The translations under genes were made by a program, and so were the position numbers. From Vibrio gallaecicus (GTDB lineage Bacteria; Pseudomonadota; Gammaproteobacteria; Enterobacterales; Vibrionaceae), in contig NZ_AP025490.1 of the NCBI RefSeq assembly GCF_024347495.1, forward strand, positions 186,001-250,000: a DNA stretch of 64,000 bases. Direction: 5' to 3'. Below, piece after piece: positions 27,135 to 35,742 of this stretch (the stretch's first letter is position 1; each line of letters starts with the position of its first letter). The notes under the pieces are model-generated. The model saw only the letters and a list, made by a program, of their open reading frames with translations. It was not told the DNA's origin and ran no database searches.

Positions 27135-28073
27135 ATGATTTGGTTAATTGGCTCAGGCCTCATGTCTGTAGATTATGCGAAAGTTCTAGAAGCGCAAAAG
27201 CATGACTATATCGTTATTGGCCGTGGTGAAGCTTCTGCTGAAGAGTTCACAAATAAAACGGGCAAAGAGGTAGTTCAGGGCGGGTTGAATTCGTTTTTAG
27301 ATTCAAAGCCTGAATTAGCGGAGACGGCAATTGTTAGTGTAGGTGTTGCACAATTATTTGAAACGACGTTAAAACTTATTGAGAGCGGTGTAAAACAAAT
27401 CTTGGTTGAGAAACCAGGAGGAATGACACTTGCGGAAATTACGACTCTACAAGAACGCAGTGAAGAGCTTGCTTGTAAGGTTTACATTGCTTATAACCGC
27501 CGTTTCTTTTCCTCTGTGCTTGCTGCAAGAGAAAAAATAGCAGAAGAAGGCGGCGTGACTTCTTTTAATTTTGAGTTAACTGAATGGGCTCATGTAATTG
27601 AGAAAATAGATAAGCCATTAGATGTTTTGAATAAATGGTTCTTAGCAAACTCTACCCATGTTGCCGATTTAGCGTTTTACCTTGGTGGTAAACCGAAAGA
27701 GCTTGCTAGCTTTACTCAAGGTAGCCTTGAATGGCACCCTTCATCTTCTGTATTTTCGGGTGCCGGAATCAGTGAAGGTGGTGCATTGTTTAATTACGCT
27801 GCTAACTGGGAATCGGCTGGTCGATGGTCAGTGGAAGTATTAACGAAAGAGAATCGTTATGTTTTCCGCCCTATGGAGGCGCTACAGGTACAAAAGAGGG
27901 GAACAATTCCTTGTATAAACGTTGAGGTTGATAACTCTTTAGATCAAGAGTTTAAGCCCGGCTTGTATAAGCAAGTTGAAGCCTTTTTATCTGGTGATGA
28001 TGCACTGTTATGCAGTATTGAAGAGCAACTTATACTATTTCCTAGCTACGAGAAAATGGCTGGTTATCTTTAA
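27135..28073 (+). CDS. Gfo/Idh/MocA-family oxidoreductase (block A gene 11)
   Basis: A 312-residue protein. Nucleotide site GSGLMSVDYAK (the last Gly of GxGxxG replaced by Ser) at residues 6-16; canonical EKPGG motif (about 93-97) and catalytic-type HVADLAFYLGG. AYNRRFFSSVLAAREKIAEEGG is the family's substrate loop. Last gene of block A, followed by a bidirectional terminator. The block B paralogue keeps the same GxGxxS variation. Probably acts on the nonulosonate precursor; specificity unknown. Confidence 0.68.
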   Translation: MIWLIGSGLMSVDYAKVLEAQKHDYIVIGRGEASAEEFTNKTGKEVVQGGLNSFLDSKPELAETAIVSVGVAQLFETTLKLIESGVKQILVEKPGGMTLAEITTLQERSEELACKVYIAYNRRFFSSVLAAREKIAEEGGVTSFNFELTEWAHVIEKIDKPLDVLNKWFLANSTHVADLAFYLGGKPKELASFTQGSLEWHPSSSVFSGAGISEGGALFNYAANWESAGRWSVEVLTKENRYVFRPMEALQVQKRGTIPCINVEVDNSLDQEFKPGLYKQVEAFLSGDDALLCSIEEQLILFPSYEKMAGYL

Positions 28074-28074
28074 T

Positions 28075-28103
28075 AAAAAAGCCCTGCTAAGCAGGGCTTT
28101 TTT
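28075..28103. terminator. Bidirectional terminator between block A and sialyltransferase-like gene
   Basis: Perfect stem AAAAAAGCCCTGC / GCAGGGCTTTTTT with loop TAA between two convergent operons. Strong in both directions. Confidence 0.9.
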
Positions 28104-29103
28104 ACATTTGAACATTAGGAATGGCTATTTTTTCAAAAAGCTTATGGATCACTGTATAGCTTTCTTGCCTGGTTTCATTTATTCCTTTGCCTGATGGAAT
28201 TATGTTGAACACTGGAACATCTGGGTAAAGGACAGAGATGCTGTATTGAGCATTAGAGTAAGTACCGTAAAGGGCTGATAATTTGATGTCTTTATCTAAT
28301 AGCTCAACTTCTAATGGTAGTGTTGAGTTATGGTACTGAATGTTAGGCATCTTTTTAAGTGAATCGGCAACTTCTGGTAGTTCAGTACGATGCGGGAAGT
28401 AAAGTATCTTGTTATCGACATGCTGCATAAACTGAGTGACTTCTTCCAAGTACGTTTCTATGCACTTACCATTTTTTCCGCCAACGGCACCATGTCCTAA
28501 AAAGCCAGCGGGGGCATCTTTGTTGAAAACCTTGGTGTTCCCATATTTTTCTTTAAGAGCTAGAAAATGATTCTTTTTGCTAGGGTGTATAGGGTCTAGT
28601 AATTCAAATATTGAAAATATCTCAAAGTTTTTGAAATGCCCCATTTTACCAATGGGAGTTAAACCTTGTAGACGGATTAGTAAGTCTTGTAGGAACCTTG
28701 GTCTATAGAATACTTTCTCATCTCTTATATACTGCTCATATTCAAAAACTGTCGTTGTTCCATCATCAAAATATACTTCTCGTGAAAAGGTCATATTTCT
28801 ACGAATTAGCTTTGTTCTCCATGCGTTGTATTCAGCATAGAAAAAACTATCAAAGTTCGAACTGCCATTGTTGATCTTGATAGCGTCTTTAATAGCTTTA
28901 GGAACATTTAAAGTACGTTGGTGTCTTTCTACCCAAATAACATGATCCCAATCTTCAGAGCAAAAAATTTTATTTAGTTGGCTAATGCCGGGTTCTCTAT
29001 TTTGCTTTACAAGAAAAAGGATGTTGTTTTTGGTGTTGTAAGCAGCTCTAGCTTCATTTGCACAAATGTACTGGAATGGTGATGTTGCAACAAAAATATT
29101 CAT
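28102..29103 (-). CDS. Second sialyltransferase-like glycosyltransferase, last gene of the waaA operon
   Basis: A 333-residue protein related to the gene at 16227 in fold and motif layout but clearly different. MNIFVATSPFQYICANEARAAYN start, DDG at 113-115 (FDDGTTT), ILYFPHR at 233-239, and LSALYGTYSNAQYS near 280 as the possible third motif. In sialyltransferase families the DDG and HP motifs bind the CMP donor. It is only 13 bases beyond waaA on the same strand, so probably transcribed with the inner-core genes. Likely adds a nonulosonate to the LPS core or lipid-A-proximal sugar. Acceptor unknown. Confidence 0.72.
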   Translation of the reverse strand: MNIFVATSPFQYICANEARAAYNTKNNILFLVKQNREPGISQLNKIFCSEDWDHVIWVERHQRTLNVPKAIKDAIKINNGSSNFDSFFYAEYNAWRTKLIRRNMTFSREVYFDDGTTTVFEYEQYIRDEKVFYRPRFLQDLLIRLQGLTPIGKMGHFKNFEIFSIFELLDPIHPSKKNHFLALKEKYGNTKVFNKDAPAGFLGHGAVGGKNGKCIETYLEEVTQFMQHVDNKILYFPHRTELPEVADSLKKMPNIQYHNSTLPLEVELLDKDIKLSALYGTYSNAQYSISVLYPDVPVFNIIPSGKGINETRQESYTVIHKLFEKIAIPNVQM

Positions 29104-29116
29104 AAATATGGAACCC

Positions 29117-30376
29117 CTAAAGATAGCTAAGTACTTTACTTAAGCTTCCTTGGTTTTTATTTAAATAATGCAGTGCTCGGGATGTTTGTGTTTTTCTGAT
29201 TTGTGAATCAGTCAATAAAAGCAGAGTCGAACTTATCAAGGTACTTTCAGTCGTAATTATTATTGCCTGTTCTGATTCTAAATCGTGGACAATTTCCTTG
29301 AAGTTGAAATAACTAGGACCTGTAATGACAGGTACGCTTAAAATCGCAGGTTCAAGAACATTATGCCCTCCAACTTTATCGCCAACTAAGCTTCCTCCCA
29401 TGAAACACACATCAGCAGCACCAATGAGTTTTAGCATTTCTCCCATCGTATCACCAACATAAACTTGAGTGTCATTCGTGGTTGTTTCTTGGGATGTTCT
29501 TGTTACGCTTTGAAAACCGAGGCTTCCACATAAAGTGAAGACTTCTTTAAAGCGTTCAGGGTGTCTGGGAACTAAAATAAGCAAAGCATCTGGAAGGGAT
29601 GTTAAAATAGTCTTATGAGCCGATAAGATTTTTTCATCTTCACCTTTGTGTGTACTCGCTGCTATCCATACCGGGCGCTTTGAGCCTAAATCATTTCGTA
29701 AAGCCTTACCTTCTTCAATCACTGCTGGCGAGACTTTTATATCAAACTTTATTGAACCAGTTACATCAAGCTTATCCTGTGGAATGCCGAGTCGCTTGAA
29801 TCTGTCTGCATCGGCTTGGGATTGGCATAGTACTTTATTTAGATTTGGGTGGATTTGGTTAAATAAAGCCTGAACTTTCGCGTAATTACGGCAGGATTTT
29901 TCAGATAGACGAGCATTGACGACAATGATTGGAATGTTGGCTGTATGAACGGCTTGTAAAGTGTTCGGCCACAACTCTGTCTCAATGATTAGCATCTTCT
30001 CTGGTTGTATCGCGCGTATGAAGCCTTTAACCGCAAAGCTAAAGTCGATCGGCATATAGCGATGCTCAACTAAACCTCCCAGCTTTTGAATTTCTTGAGC
30101 GCCAGTGCTCGTCGTTGTTGTTACAACAATAGTCTGCTCTGGGTTTTGCTCTTTCAAGGCTTTGATCAGCGGAATCGCAGCGATTGACTCTCCGACAGAA
30201 ACGGCGTGAATCCACAGAGGCTTACTTTTAGCTGAGTTGAGCTGGGGAGTAATACCAAAGTGCTCTTTCCAGCGAGAACCAAACTTAGGCTTGTTTGGTT
30301 TGCTTTTATATAACCCTAAAAGAAGAAAGGGCGCAGCTAAGCAAAGAATAATGGTATATAAAATACGAACAAACAT
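29117..30376 (-). CDS. waaA: Kdo transferase
   Basis: Transfers Kdo from CMP-Kdo to lipid IVA at the inner membrane. 419 residues, one N-terminal anchor (about 4-22). Catalytic Glu in HAVSVGES (about residue 64), ETELWPN, NARLSEKS and the TGSIKFD block, and the donor-site GGSLVGDKVGGHNVLEP. All are typical of KdtA. KdkA at 13589 implies a monofunctional WaaA with phosphorylated Kdo, as in Haemophilus-type LPS. Six-base gap to waaF. Confidence 0.96.
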   Translation of the reverse strand: MFVRILYTIILCLAAPFLLLGLYKSKPNKPKFGSRWKEHFGITPQLNSAKSKPLWIHAVSVGESIAAIPLIKALKEQNPEQTIVVTTTTSTGAQEIQKLGGLVEHRYMPIDFSFAVKGFIRAIQPEKMLIIETELWPNTLQAVHTANIPIIVVNARLSEKSCRNYAKVQALFNQIHPNLNKVLCQSQADADRFKRLGIPQDKLDVTGSIKFDIKVSPAVIEEGKALRNDLGSKRPVWIAASTHKGEDEKILSAHKTILTSLPDALLILVPRHPERFKEVFTLCGSLGFQSVTRTSQETTTNDTQVYVGDTMGEMLKLIGAADVCFMGGSLVGDKVGGHNVLEPAILSVPVITGPSYFNFKEIVHDLESEQAIIITTESTLISSTLLLLTDSQIRKTQTSRALHYLNKNQGSLSKVLSYL

Positions 30377-30381
30377 ATGAC

Positions 30382-31443
30382 CTAAGACACCTCAATAACG
30401 GCAATCGATTCTAACTTTCGAATACTATCAATGACTGAGATAGGCGTAAGCTCTGTTAAGCATTTTAAGTGTTTAAATTCACATTCACGCTTGAAGCAAG
30501 GACGGCAATCAATGTCAGTATGAACAATATCGACATTCTTAGCTAAAGGTGGTGTGTACTTCGGGGATGTTGAACCATATACCGCCACCACATTACAGCC
30601 AACAGCCGCTGCAACGTGCATCAAACCTGAGTCATTACTGATAACGGTTTGGCAGGCTCCAAGCAAATCCACTGCTTCAATTAAGCTGGTTTGCCCGGCA
30701 AGTACATGGATTTGTGAATGAAATTGCTCAGGTACTTTTTGTTTTATTCCATTGCAGGTATCAACATCTTTTTGTGAACCAAACAGCCAGATATGGCGAC
30801 CTTGCTTACACATGGTATGTGCAACTTCTGCATAATGATTTTCAGGCCACTTCTTAGCTGGACCAAACTCTGCACCTGGGCATAAACCAATGATGTCAGT
30901 TGAGTGAGTTAACTGAAATTTTTGTATGGTGTTCCGCTGTAATTCAGAATCTATAGATAGGTTCGGTTTTGGAAGCGTTTCTAAACCGCCTAATGATTCC
31001 GAGCCTACCATGGTTTTCTTAGGGTGAGCTAAAGCGACATATCGCTCAACCATGTATTGGAAAGCTTTCTTATTGGGGCGTAAATCATTTAATAGACCAT
31101 AGCGCATTTCGCCTTTCCAGCCGGTACGGTTTGGAATGTCAGCAAACCAAGGAATAAGAGCAGATTTAGCAGAGTTTGGGCAGATAAAAGCATGAGTGTA
31201 GTTTTCACGCTTTAGCTGTTTCCCCAAGGCTCTGCGACCTAAAAAGTTAAAATCGCCATGACCAAGTGGCATTTCAATCGCTTGGTTAACTTCAACCATG
31301 CGCTCTAAGATAGGCTTACACCATGCCGGTGCCATCACATCGATAATGCAGTCAGGATCTTGCTGCTTTAGGGTTGTGTATAGGGCTTGAGACATCACCA
31401 TATCACCAACCCAAGATGGACCGATTACTAAAATCTTCTTCAT
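30382..31443 (-). CDS. waaF: ADP-heptose:LPS heptosyltransferase II
   Basis: Adds the second L-glycero-D-manno-heptose to the inner core. 353 residues: GT9 start MKKILVIGPSWVGDMVMSQAL, the mid-domain IIGLCPGAEFGPAKKWPENHYAEV typical of WaaF, and the donor-binding SNDSGLMHVAAAVG. A Cys cluster near the C-terminus (DCRPCFKRECEFKHLKC) is also found in WaaF. Starts four bases inside the end of lpxM (ATGA overlap), so translationally coupled. The donor ADP-heptose epimerase is encoded upstream (hldD). Confidence 0.94.
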   Translation of the reverse strand: MKKILVIGPSWVGDMVMSQALYTTLKQQDPDCIIDVMAPAWCKPILERMVEVNQAIEMPLGHGDFNFLGRRALGKQLKRENYTHAFICPNSAKSALIPWFADIPNRTGWKGEMRYGLLNDLRPNKKAFQYMVERYVALAHPKKTMVGSESLGGLETLPKPNLSIDSELQRNTIQKFQLTHSTDIIGLCPGAEFGPAKKWPENHYAEVAHTMCKQGRHIWLFGSQKDVDTCNGIKQKVPEQFHSQIHVLAGQTSLIEAVDLLGACQTVISNDSGLMHVAAAVGCNVVAVYGSTSPKYTPPLAKNVDIVHTDIDCRPCFKRECEFKHLKCLTELTPISVIDSIRKLESIAVIEVS

Positions 31444-32435
31444 CGTTTATAGCCTGCCATCCAGTTTTTTTCATTATTATACGGTGACGCAAAACTTTTT
31501 GGATCTTCTTGCGTATGAAGAAATTTTAGAACCCACATGTATTGTTCTGGTGTTTTGTTTAGCTCACTTTCAATGTACGCATTCATTCTTCGAGTGTCGA
31601 TATGCTCATCAGCGGAAGGGTAGTCTTCCCATGCTGGGCTAATATTTATTACGTACTTTCCTGATTCGGCATCGAACACTGAAAAGACTGGGATGATTTT
31701 TGCACGGCTGACTTTCGACAACTTGCCTAATCCGGGCAGTGTTGCTTTTGGAATATTGAAGAAGTCGACAAAGATACTATGATCGCGCCCATGATCTTGA
31801 TCGGGTAGGTAGTAACCTAAGTAACCATCACGTACTGATTTGATAAAAGGCTTTATACCGTTATCACGTTCGTAAACTCGACCACCATACTGTACTCGTT
31901 GACGGTGCATCAACCAATCCATTACCGGATTTTTTTGTCTTTTCGCCATCGCAGAAACAGGCAGGTCATGTGAAGCGAGTACAACTGCTGGAATATCAAT
32001 ACCCCACGTGTGTGGTACGAGTAAAATTGCCTTACTTCCGCTATCAAGGGTGGATTGTAAATGCTCCATACCGTTGATAGTTGTATTGTTTTGTAGCCAT
32101 TTAGCACTGCGTAGAGTCAAGCTTGCAAAGCTAAGTAGGAAGGTTCCTGCCGTTACAAGCGTTTTCTCTAAGAGTGCTTTTATTTCTTGCTCTGATTTAT
32201 CAGGAAAGCAAACTGAAAGGTTTACCCAAGCGTTATTGATGGTTCTGCTTGGTTTGTTAATCAGCATTCGAGCGAGCTTGGTCGCAATGAATAGTTTTGC
32301 TTTATGAGGAAATAGCGCGAGCGGGAGACCAACCAGAACAATTAGCCATGTTCCCCAAAATTTAGGGGCAAGAAAAGACCACTCAAACGTTGGATTATAG
32401 GCGTTAGGGTCAAAATCATCGCGTTTATCTGTCAT
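31440..32435 (-). CDS. lpxM: Lipid A (KDO)2-(lauroyl)-lipid IVA acyltransferase
   Basis: 331-residue late acyltransferase of the MsbB/LpxM type. One N-terminal membrane segment; the HX4D motif reads HTWGID in LVPHTWGIDIPAVVLASH. The NDGIKPFI-type segment here is DNGIKPFIKSVRDGYLGYYLPDQDHG, followed by RRMNAYIES and PEQYMWVLKFLHTQ, closely as in E. coli LpxM. Operon with hldD and waaF. A second late acyltransferase is at 1356 (LpxL type). Confidence 0.92.
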   Translation of the reverse strand: MTDKRDDFDPNAYNPTFEWSFLAPKFWGTWLIVLVGLPLALFPHKAKLFIATKLARMLINKPSRTINNAWVNLSVCFPDKSEQEIKALLEKTLVTAGTFLLSFASLTLRSAKWLQNNTTINGMEHLQSTLDSGSKAILLVPHTWGIDIPAVVLASHDLPVSAMAKRQKNPVMDWLMHRQRVQYGGRVYERDNGIKPFIKSVRDGYLGYYLPDQDHGRDHSIFVDFFNIPKATLPGLGKLSKVSRAKIIPVFSVFDAESGKYVINISPAWEDYPSADEHIDTRRMNAYIESELNKTPEQYMWVLKFLHTQEDPKSFASPYNNEKNWMAGYKR

Positions 32436-32568
32436 ATTAACTCGATCTGGATTAGTGAATTTATTTGGTTGCTAAAGCAAGAAAGGGAAGGTTGGTATCG
32501 CTTAGAGCATATGGCTTGGAAGTACAAAAATAATATAGCCCCAAGTGACTAACTCAGGGCTGTACTTT

Positions 32569-33513
32569 TTAAGCTGGGTTTTGAATTGTCATGTATTCAG
32601 CAACACCCGCAGACACGGTTTTGAATTCAATATCACAACCTGCTGCACGTAATTTTGTCAGATCGGCTTGAGTAAACTCTTGGTAAGCACCTTTTAGGTG
32701 TTCAGGGAATGGAATTGTCTCAATTTCCCCTTTGCCGTGGTGCTTAATTACCGCCTTTGCGACTTCTTGGAATGATTCCGCATTACCTGTACCTAGGTTG
32801 AAAATGCCAGAAACGCCACTTTCTAAAAACCATAAATTTACGGCAGCTACGTCACCTACGTAAACAAAATCACGTTTGAATGTTTCGCTACCTGCAAATA
32901 ATTTAGGGTTCTCATCCGCATTCATTTGATTGTTCAAATGGAAAGCTACAGAAGCCATGCTACCTTTATGTTCTTCACGTGGTCCGTATACATTGAAGTA
33001 GCGGAACCCTGTAATTTGAGAAAGGGTTTCGTTGTGCGCTGCAGCATCGGCTTGGAAGCGGCGAACATAATTATCAAACTGTTGCTTAGAATAACCGTAA
33101 ACGTTGAGTGCGCCTTCGTATTCTTTCTCTTCAATGAAGGTATCTGTTTCACCGTAAGTTGCAGCAGAAGAGGCATATAAGAATGGGATTTGTCTTTCAA
33201 CACAGTAATGAAGTAACTCTTTTGAGTATTCATAGTTGTTGAGCATCATGTATTTCCCGTCCCACTCAGTCGTTGCTGAGCAAGCACCTTCGTGGAAAAT
33301 AGCTTCAATATGACCGAAATCATCACCGGCCATTACCTGAGTAAGGAAATCATCGCGATCCATATAATCAGTGATATCTAGATCAACAAGGTTTTTGAAT
33401 TTTTTACCATTCTTAAGGTTGTCCACTACAAGGATATCGTTATGACCTGCCTCGTTGAGTGCCTTAACAATATTGCTGCCAATCATGCCAGCACCGCCAG
33501 TTACGATGATCAT
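32569..33513 (-). CDS. hldD: ADP-L-glycero-D-manno-heptose 6-epimerase
   Basis: Makes the heptose donor for the WaaF/heptosyltransferase genes nearby. 314 residues (standard). Rossmann [14 protein letters not shown]; the SDR catalytic YxxxK is in [30 protein letters not shown] and [13 protein letters not shown] match RfaD/HldD. Probable first gene of the operon hldD-lpxM-waaF-waaA-(sialyltransferase-like). Divergent from the TetR gene across 275 bases. Confidence 0.96.
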   Translation of the reverse strand: MIIVTGGAGMIGSNIVKALNEAGHNDILVVDNLKNGKKFKNLVDLDITDYMDRDDFLTQVMAGDDFGHIEAIFHEGACSATTEWDGKYMMLNNYEYSKELLHYCVERQIPFLYASSAATYGETDTFIEEKEYEGALNVYGYSKQQFDNYVRRFQADAAAHNETLSQITGFRYFNVYGPREEHKGSMASVAFHLNNQMNADENPKLFAGSETFKRDFVYVGDVAAVNLWFLESGVSGIFNLGTGNAESFQEVAKAVIKHHGKGEIETIPFPEHLKGAYQEFTQADLTKLRAAGCDIEFKTVSAGVAEYMTIQNPA

Positions 33514-33788
33514 AATTCTCTTACTCTTTTTGAATACAAAACTATCGCGAGTATAGCAAGTAATGAATAAAACGGGCTAGTGGAATCATGCCTTAACATT
33601 AAGTTGCAGATATCGCCTATTTGCATTCCTTCTTCGTGAGGTATGTTCTCTCTTGATAGGTTTGACTGAGTAGAGGTAGCGACTGATCTGATCACTGGCT
33701 ATTCTATTGCTCCAGCATTTCTGTCGCTCGATCTATCTGTGTAGTATCTATATACTGATTTCCAAACAGATAGGGATACTGATAGATA
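33514..33788. promoter_or_regulatory. Divergent promoter region hldD/tetR with nested dyads
   Basis: Perfect 8-bp inverted repeat CTATCTGT (33733-33740) / ACAGATAG (33766-33773) encloses a second AGTAT-CTAT-ATACT (33743-33756). It lies 15 bases before the TetR start. Could be a TetR-family operator or a leader hairpin. No ops element is convincing here. Confidence 0.4.
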
Positions 33789-34433
33789 ATGAAAACACGA
33801 GACAAGATTGTTTACGCGGCTTTGGAATTATTTAACGAGCATGGTGAGCGTAGTATTACGACGAATCATATTGCTGAACATATTGAAATTAGCCCTGGTA
33901 ACTTGTACTACCACTTCCGCAATAAACAAGAAATTGTTCGTGATATTTTTGCCCTATATTCAGCGGAGCTACTTGAACGTTTTACTCCTATTCAAGGGCA
34001 ACAAGAAAGCTTGACCTTATTAAGGCATTATCTTGATTCTATTTTCACCTTAATGTGGAAGTACCGTTTTTTCTACGCGAACCTACCTGAAATTCTTTCA
34101 AGAGATGAACAGCTTCATTTGGAATATATGGCTGTTCAAGAAAAGCTACAGGCGAACCTTGTGGATATCATGAGAGCGTTTGTTGATTTGAAGTTATTAG
34201 TAATTTCGGAACAAGAAATGAAGCCTATGGTGACGTCTTTGCACATAATTGCGTCGAGTTGGTTAGCTTATCAGTCTGCCATGTCACCAAAGGCGAAAAT
34301 TACAGAGCAAGTGGTGCATCAGGGAATGTTGCATATGATTGCAGTTGTGAAGCCGATAGCCACAACTCAAGGTGTGGAAGAGTTAACACTGCTTGAAGAT
34401 GGTGTTAAAGCCCTTAACTCTCGAACAAAGTAG
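33789..34433 (+). CDS. TetR/AcrR-family transcriptional regulator
   Basis: 214 residues. N-terminal TetR HTH (ITTNHIAEHIEISPGNLYYHFRNKQEIVRDIF, residues 21-52) with the conserved LYYHF. The rest is an alpha-helical ligand domain that I cannot assign. Divergent from hldD, with dyad sites in the shared spacer. Target unknown. Confidence 0.85.
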   Translation: MKTRDKIVYAALELFNEHGERSITTNHIAEHIEISPGNLYYHFRNKQEIVRDIFALYSAELLERFTPIQGQQESLTLLRHYLDSIFTLMWKYRFFYANLPEILSRDEQLHLEYMAVQEKLQANLVDIMRAFVDLKLLVISEQEMKPMVTSLHIIASSWLAYQSAMSPKAKITEQVVHQGMLHMIAVVKPIATTQGVEELTLLEDGVKALNSRTK

Positions 34434-34436
34434 AGC

Positions 34437-34459
34437 GAAAGCTATGTAAGATAGCTTTC
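34437..34459. terminator. Hairpin between TetR gene and EnvC-like gene
   Basis: GAAAGCTAT / ATAGCTTTC with loop GTAAG, four bases after the TetR stop and just before the convergent stop. A weak T-rich stretch follows on the plus strand. Likely convergent terminator. Confidence 0.6.
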
Positions 34460-34469
34460 ACTGTAATTT

Positions 34470-35723
34470 TTATCTCACTAACCAGCGCTTAGGGTTTTGA
34501 GCTTGGCTATTTCGGCGAATTTCAAAATAGAGGGAAGCACGGCTTTGCCCGCCAGTATCACCGGCTAACGCTATCGCTTCTCCTGCTTTTACTTTATCCC
34601 CTTCTTTTTTGAGCAACGCTTGGTTGAAGCCATAAAGGGTCATATCACCTTTACCGTGGTCGAGTAGCACAACAAGACCATAACCTCTTAAGTATTCTGC
34701 AAATACCACTGTCCCAGAGTAAACGGACTTCACCTGCTGACCATATTGAGCATTAATGACCATGCCTTTCCAGTTAACTTGCCCTGTTTGCTGTGAGCCG
34801 TAGCTATGTAAGACTCTGCCTTTAATTGGCCATGGCAGTTTACCTTTGCGTTTTGCTAAACCATCCATAGGAATAGCATTGCGCTTTTCGAGTGCCGCTT
34901 TTTTAGCTTTGGCTATTTCGGCTTTTAATCGAGTTTCATTGCGCTGCAATTCCGCTAGGTAATTTTTATCCCCTGAGATACTTTTCTTGATACTGCCGAC
35001 GGTAGTTTTACGTTTAGACTGAGTCTTGGCTAATTGATTTCTTTTACTCGTTTGTTCTTTGAGTAACTTGGTAATTTGGATTTGTTCTAACTGTCTTTGT
35101 TTCCGGCTTTCTTGAAGCGCTATTTGAGTTTTTTCAATGCTCTTAATAGTAGTGGAACGTGCTTTGGCTAGATGTTGGTAATATTGGCTGATGCGATCTT
35201 CTTCAACACCGGTATTAAGAATATCGGAAGGTGCTTTGGCTCTTCGCGTCATATAGTAAGTTTGAATCAGCTGTTCGAGTTTCTCTGACTGCACTTGTTT
35301 TTGTGAAGAGAGTTCTGCAATGTTTTTTGTGAGTAGATCTAGGTTAGCGTTAGCGGTAAGCAGTTTATTCTTGGTTTCTTTGATCTCTTTTTCTTGTGAA
35401 ATAATCGAGAGTTCTTGTTTTTTAAGGCTATTTTGAAGGTTGTCTAACTTTTTCTGTTGTGATGTTAAATCTTTCTTTTGGCGGGATATTTCGCCCTTAA
35501 CACCTTTAAGTTCATTTTGAGATGCAGCCCAACTGGTTGTTGAAATAGAACCCCAGGTCATGACCAGAACTAGAAGCAGATTTAACTTTGATCGGTGTAA
35601 TAGAGCTGGTTGATGGCTTTGAAATAAAGGGAATAGAGATTTGTACGCAGTAGAAAAAAGCCTTATAGAATAAATAAGGCTTTCAGTGTAAGAGTTAAGC
35701 AAAGCGCTATTGGTGTCTCTCAT
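34470..35723 (-). CDS. envC: EnvC-like murein hydrolase activator (coiled coil + M23/LytM)
   Basis: EnvC relatives activate amidases at the division septum. The long central part (about residues 80-300) is rich in heptad Lys/Glu/Gln and is clearly coiled coil. The C-terminal LytM/M23 domain begins around GKLPWPIKGRVLHSYG. The metal-binding HxxxD site is degenerate (SGTVVFAEYLRGYGLVVLLDHG keeps the DHG but the first His site SYGSQQ lacks His), as in activating EnvC. A hydrophobic stretch (LNLLLVLVMTWGS) before TTSWAA suggests a signal peptide. ATG 35723 is preferred. The longer form from 35759 overlaps cysE. Neighbour of cysE, as in enterics (secB-gpsA-cysE). Confidence 0.82.
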   Translation of the reverse strand: MRDTNSALLNSYTESLIYSIRLFSTAYKSLFPLFQSHQPALLHRSKLNLLLVLVMTWGSISTTSWAASQNELKGVKGEISRQKKDLTSQQKKLDNLQNSLKKQELSIISQEKEIKETKNKLLTANANLDLLTKNIAELSSQKQVQSEKLEQLIQTYYMTRRAKAPSDILNTGVEEDRISQYYQHLAKARSTTIKSIEKTQIALQESRKQRQLEQIQITKLLKEQTSKRNQLAKTQSKRKTTVGSIKKSISGDKNYLAELQRNETRLKAEIAKAKKAALEKRNAIPMDGLAKRKGKLPWPIKGRVLHSYGSQQTGQVNWKGMVINAQYGQQVKSVYSGTVVFAEYLRGYGLVVLLDHGKGDMTLYGFNQALLKKEGDKVKAGEAIALAGDTGGQSRASLYFEIRRNSQAQNPKRWLVR

Positions 35724-35742
35724 TACAAAATACTCACTGCGC

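Larger units (their letters stand above)
17422..28073 (+). repeat. Block A: 11-gene nonulosonate pathway, paralogous to block B (50382-61035)
   Basis: Eleven genes in the same order and strand as block B, with matching overlaps. The order is dehydratase, LegC-type aminotransferase, FemAB-like acyltransferase, NeuB-type synthase, NeuC-type 2-epimerase, DegT-like protein, GNAT, CBS-nucleotidyltransferase, CMP-sugar synthetase, and two Gfo/Idh oxidoreductases. The two blocks are direct repeats at gene-family level, not identical DNA. Confidence 0.9.

Noticed and set aside
33672..33682. AGAGGTAGCGA resembles the ops consensus before the TetR gene
   Set aside because: Only 8 of 11 bases match GGCGGTAGCGT, and it does not precede a long polysaccharide operon on that strand.
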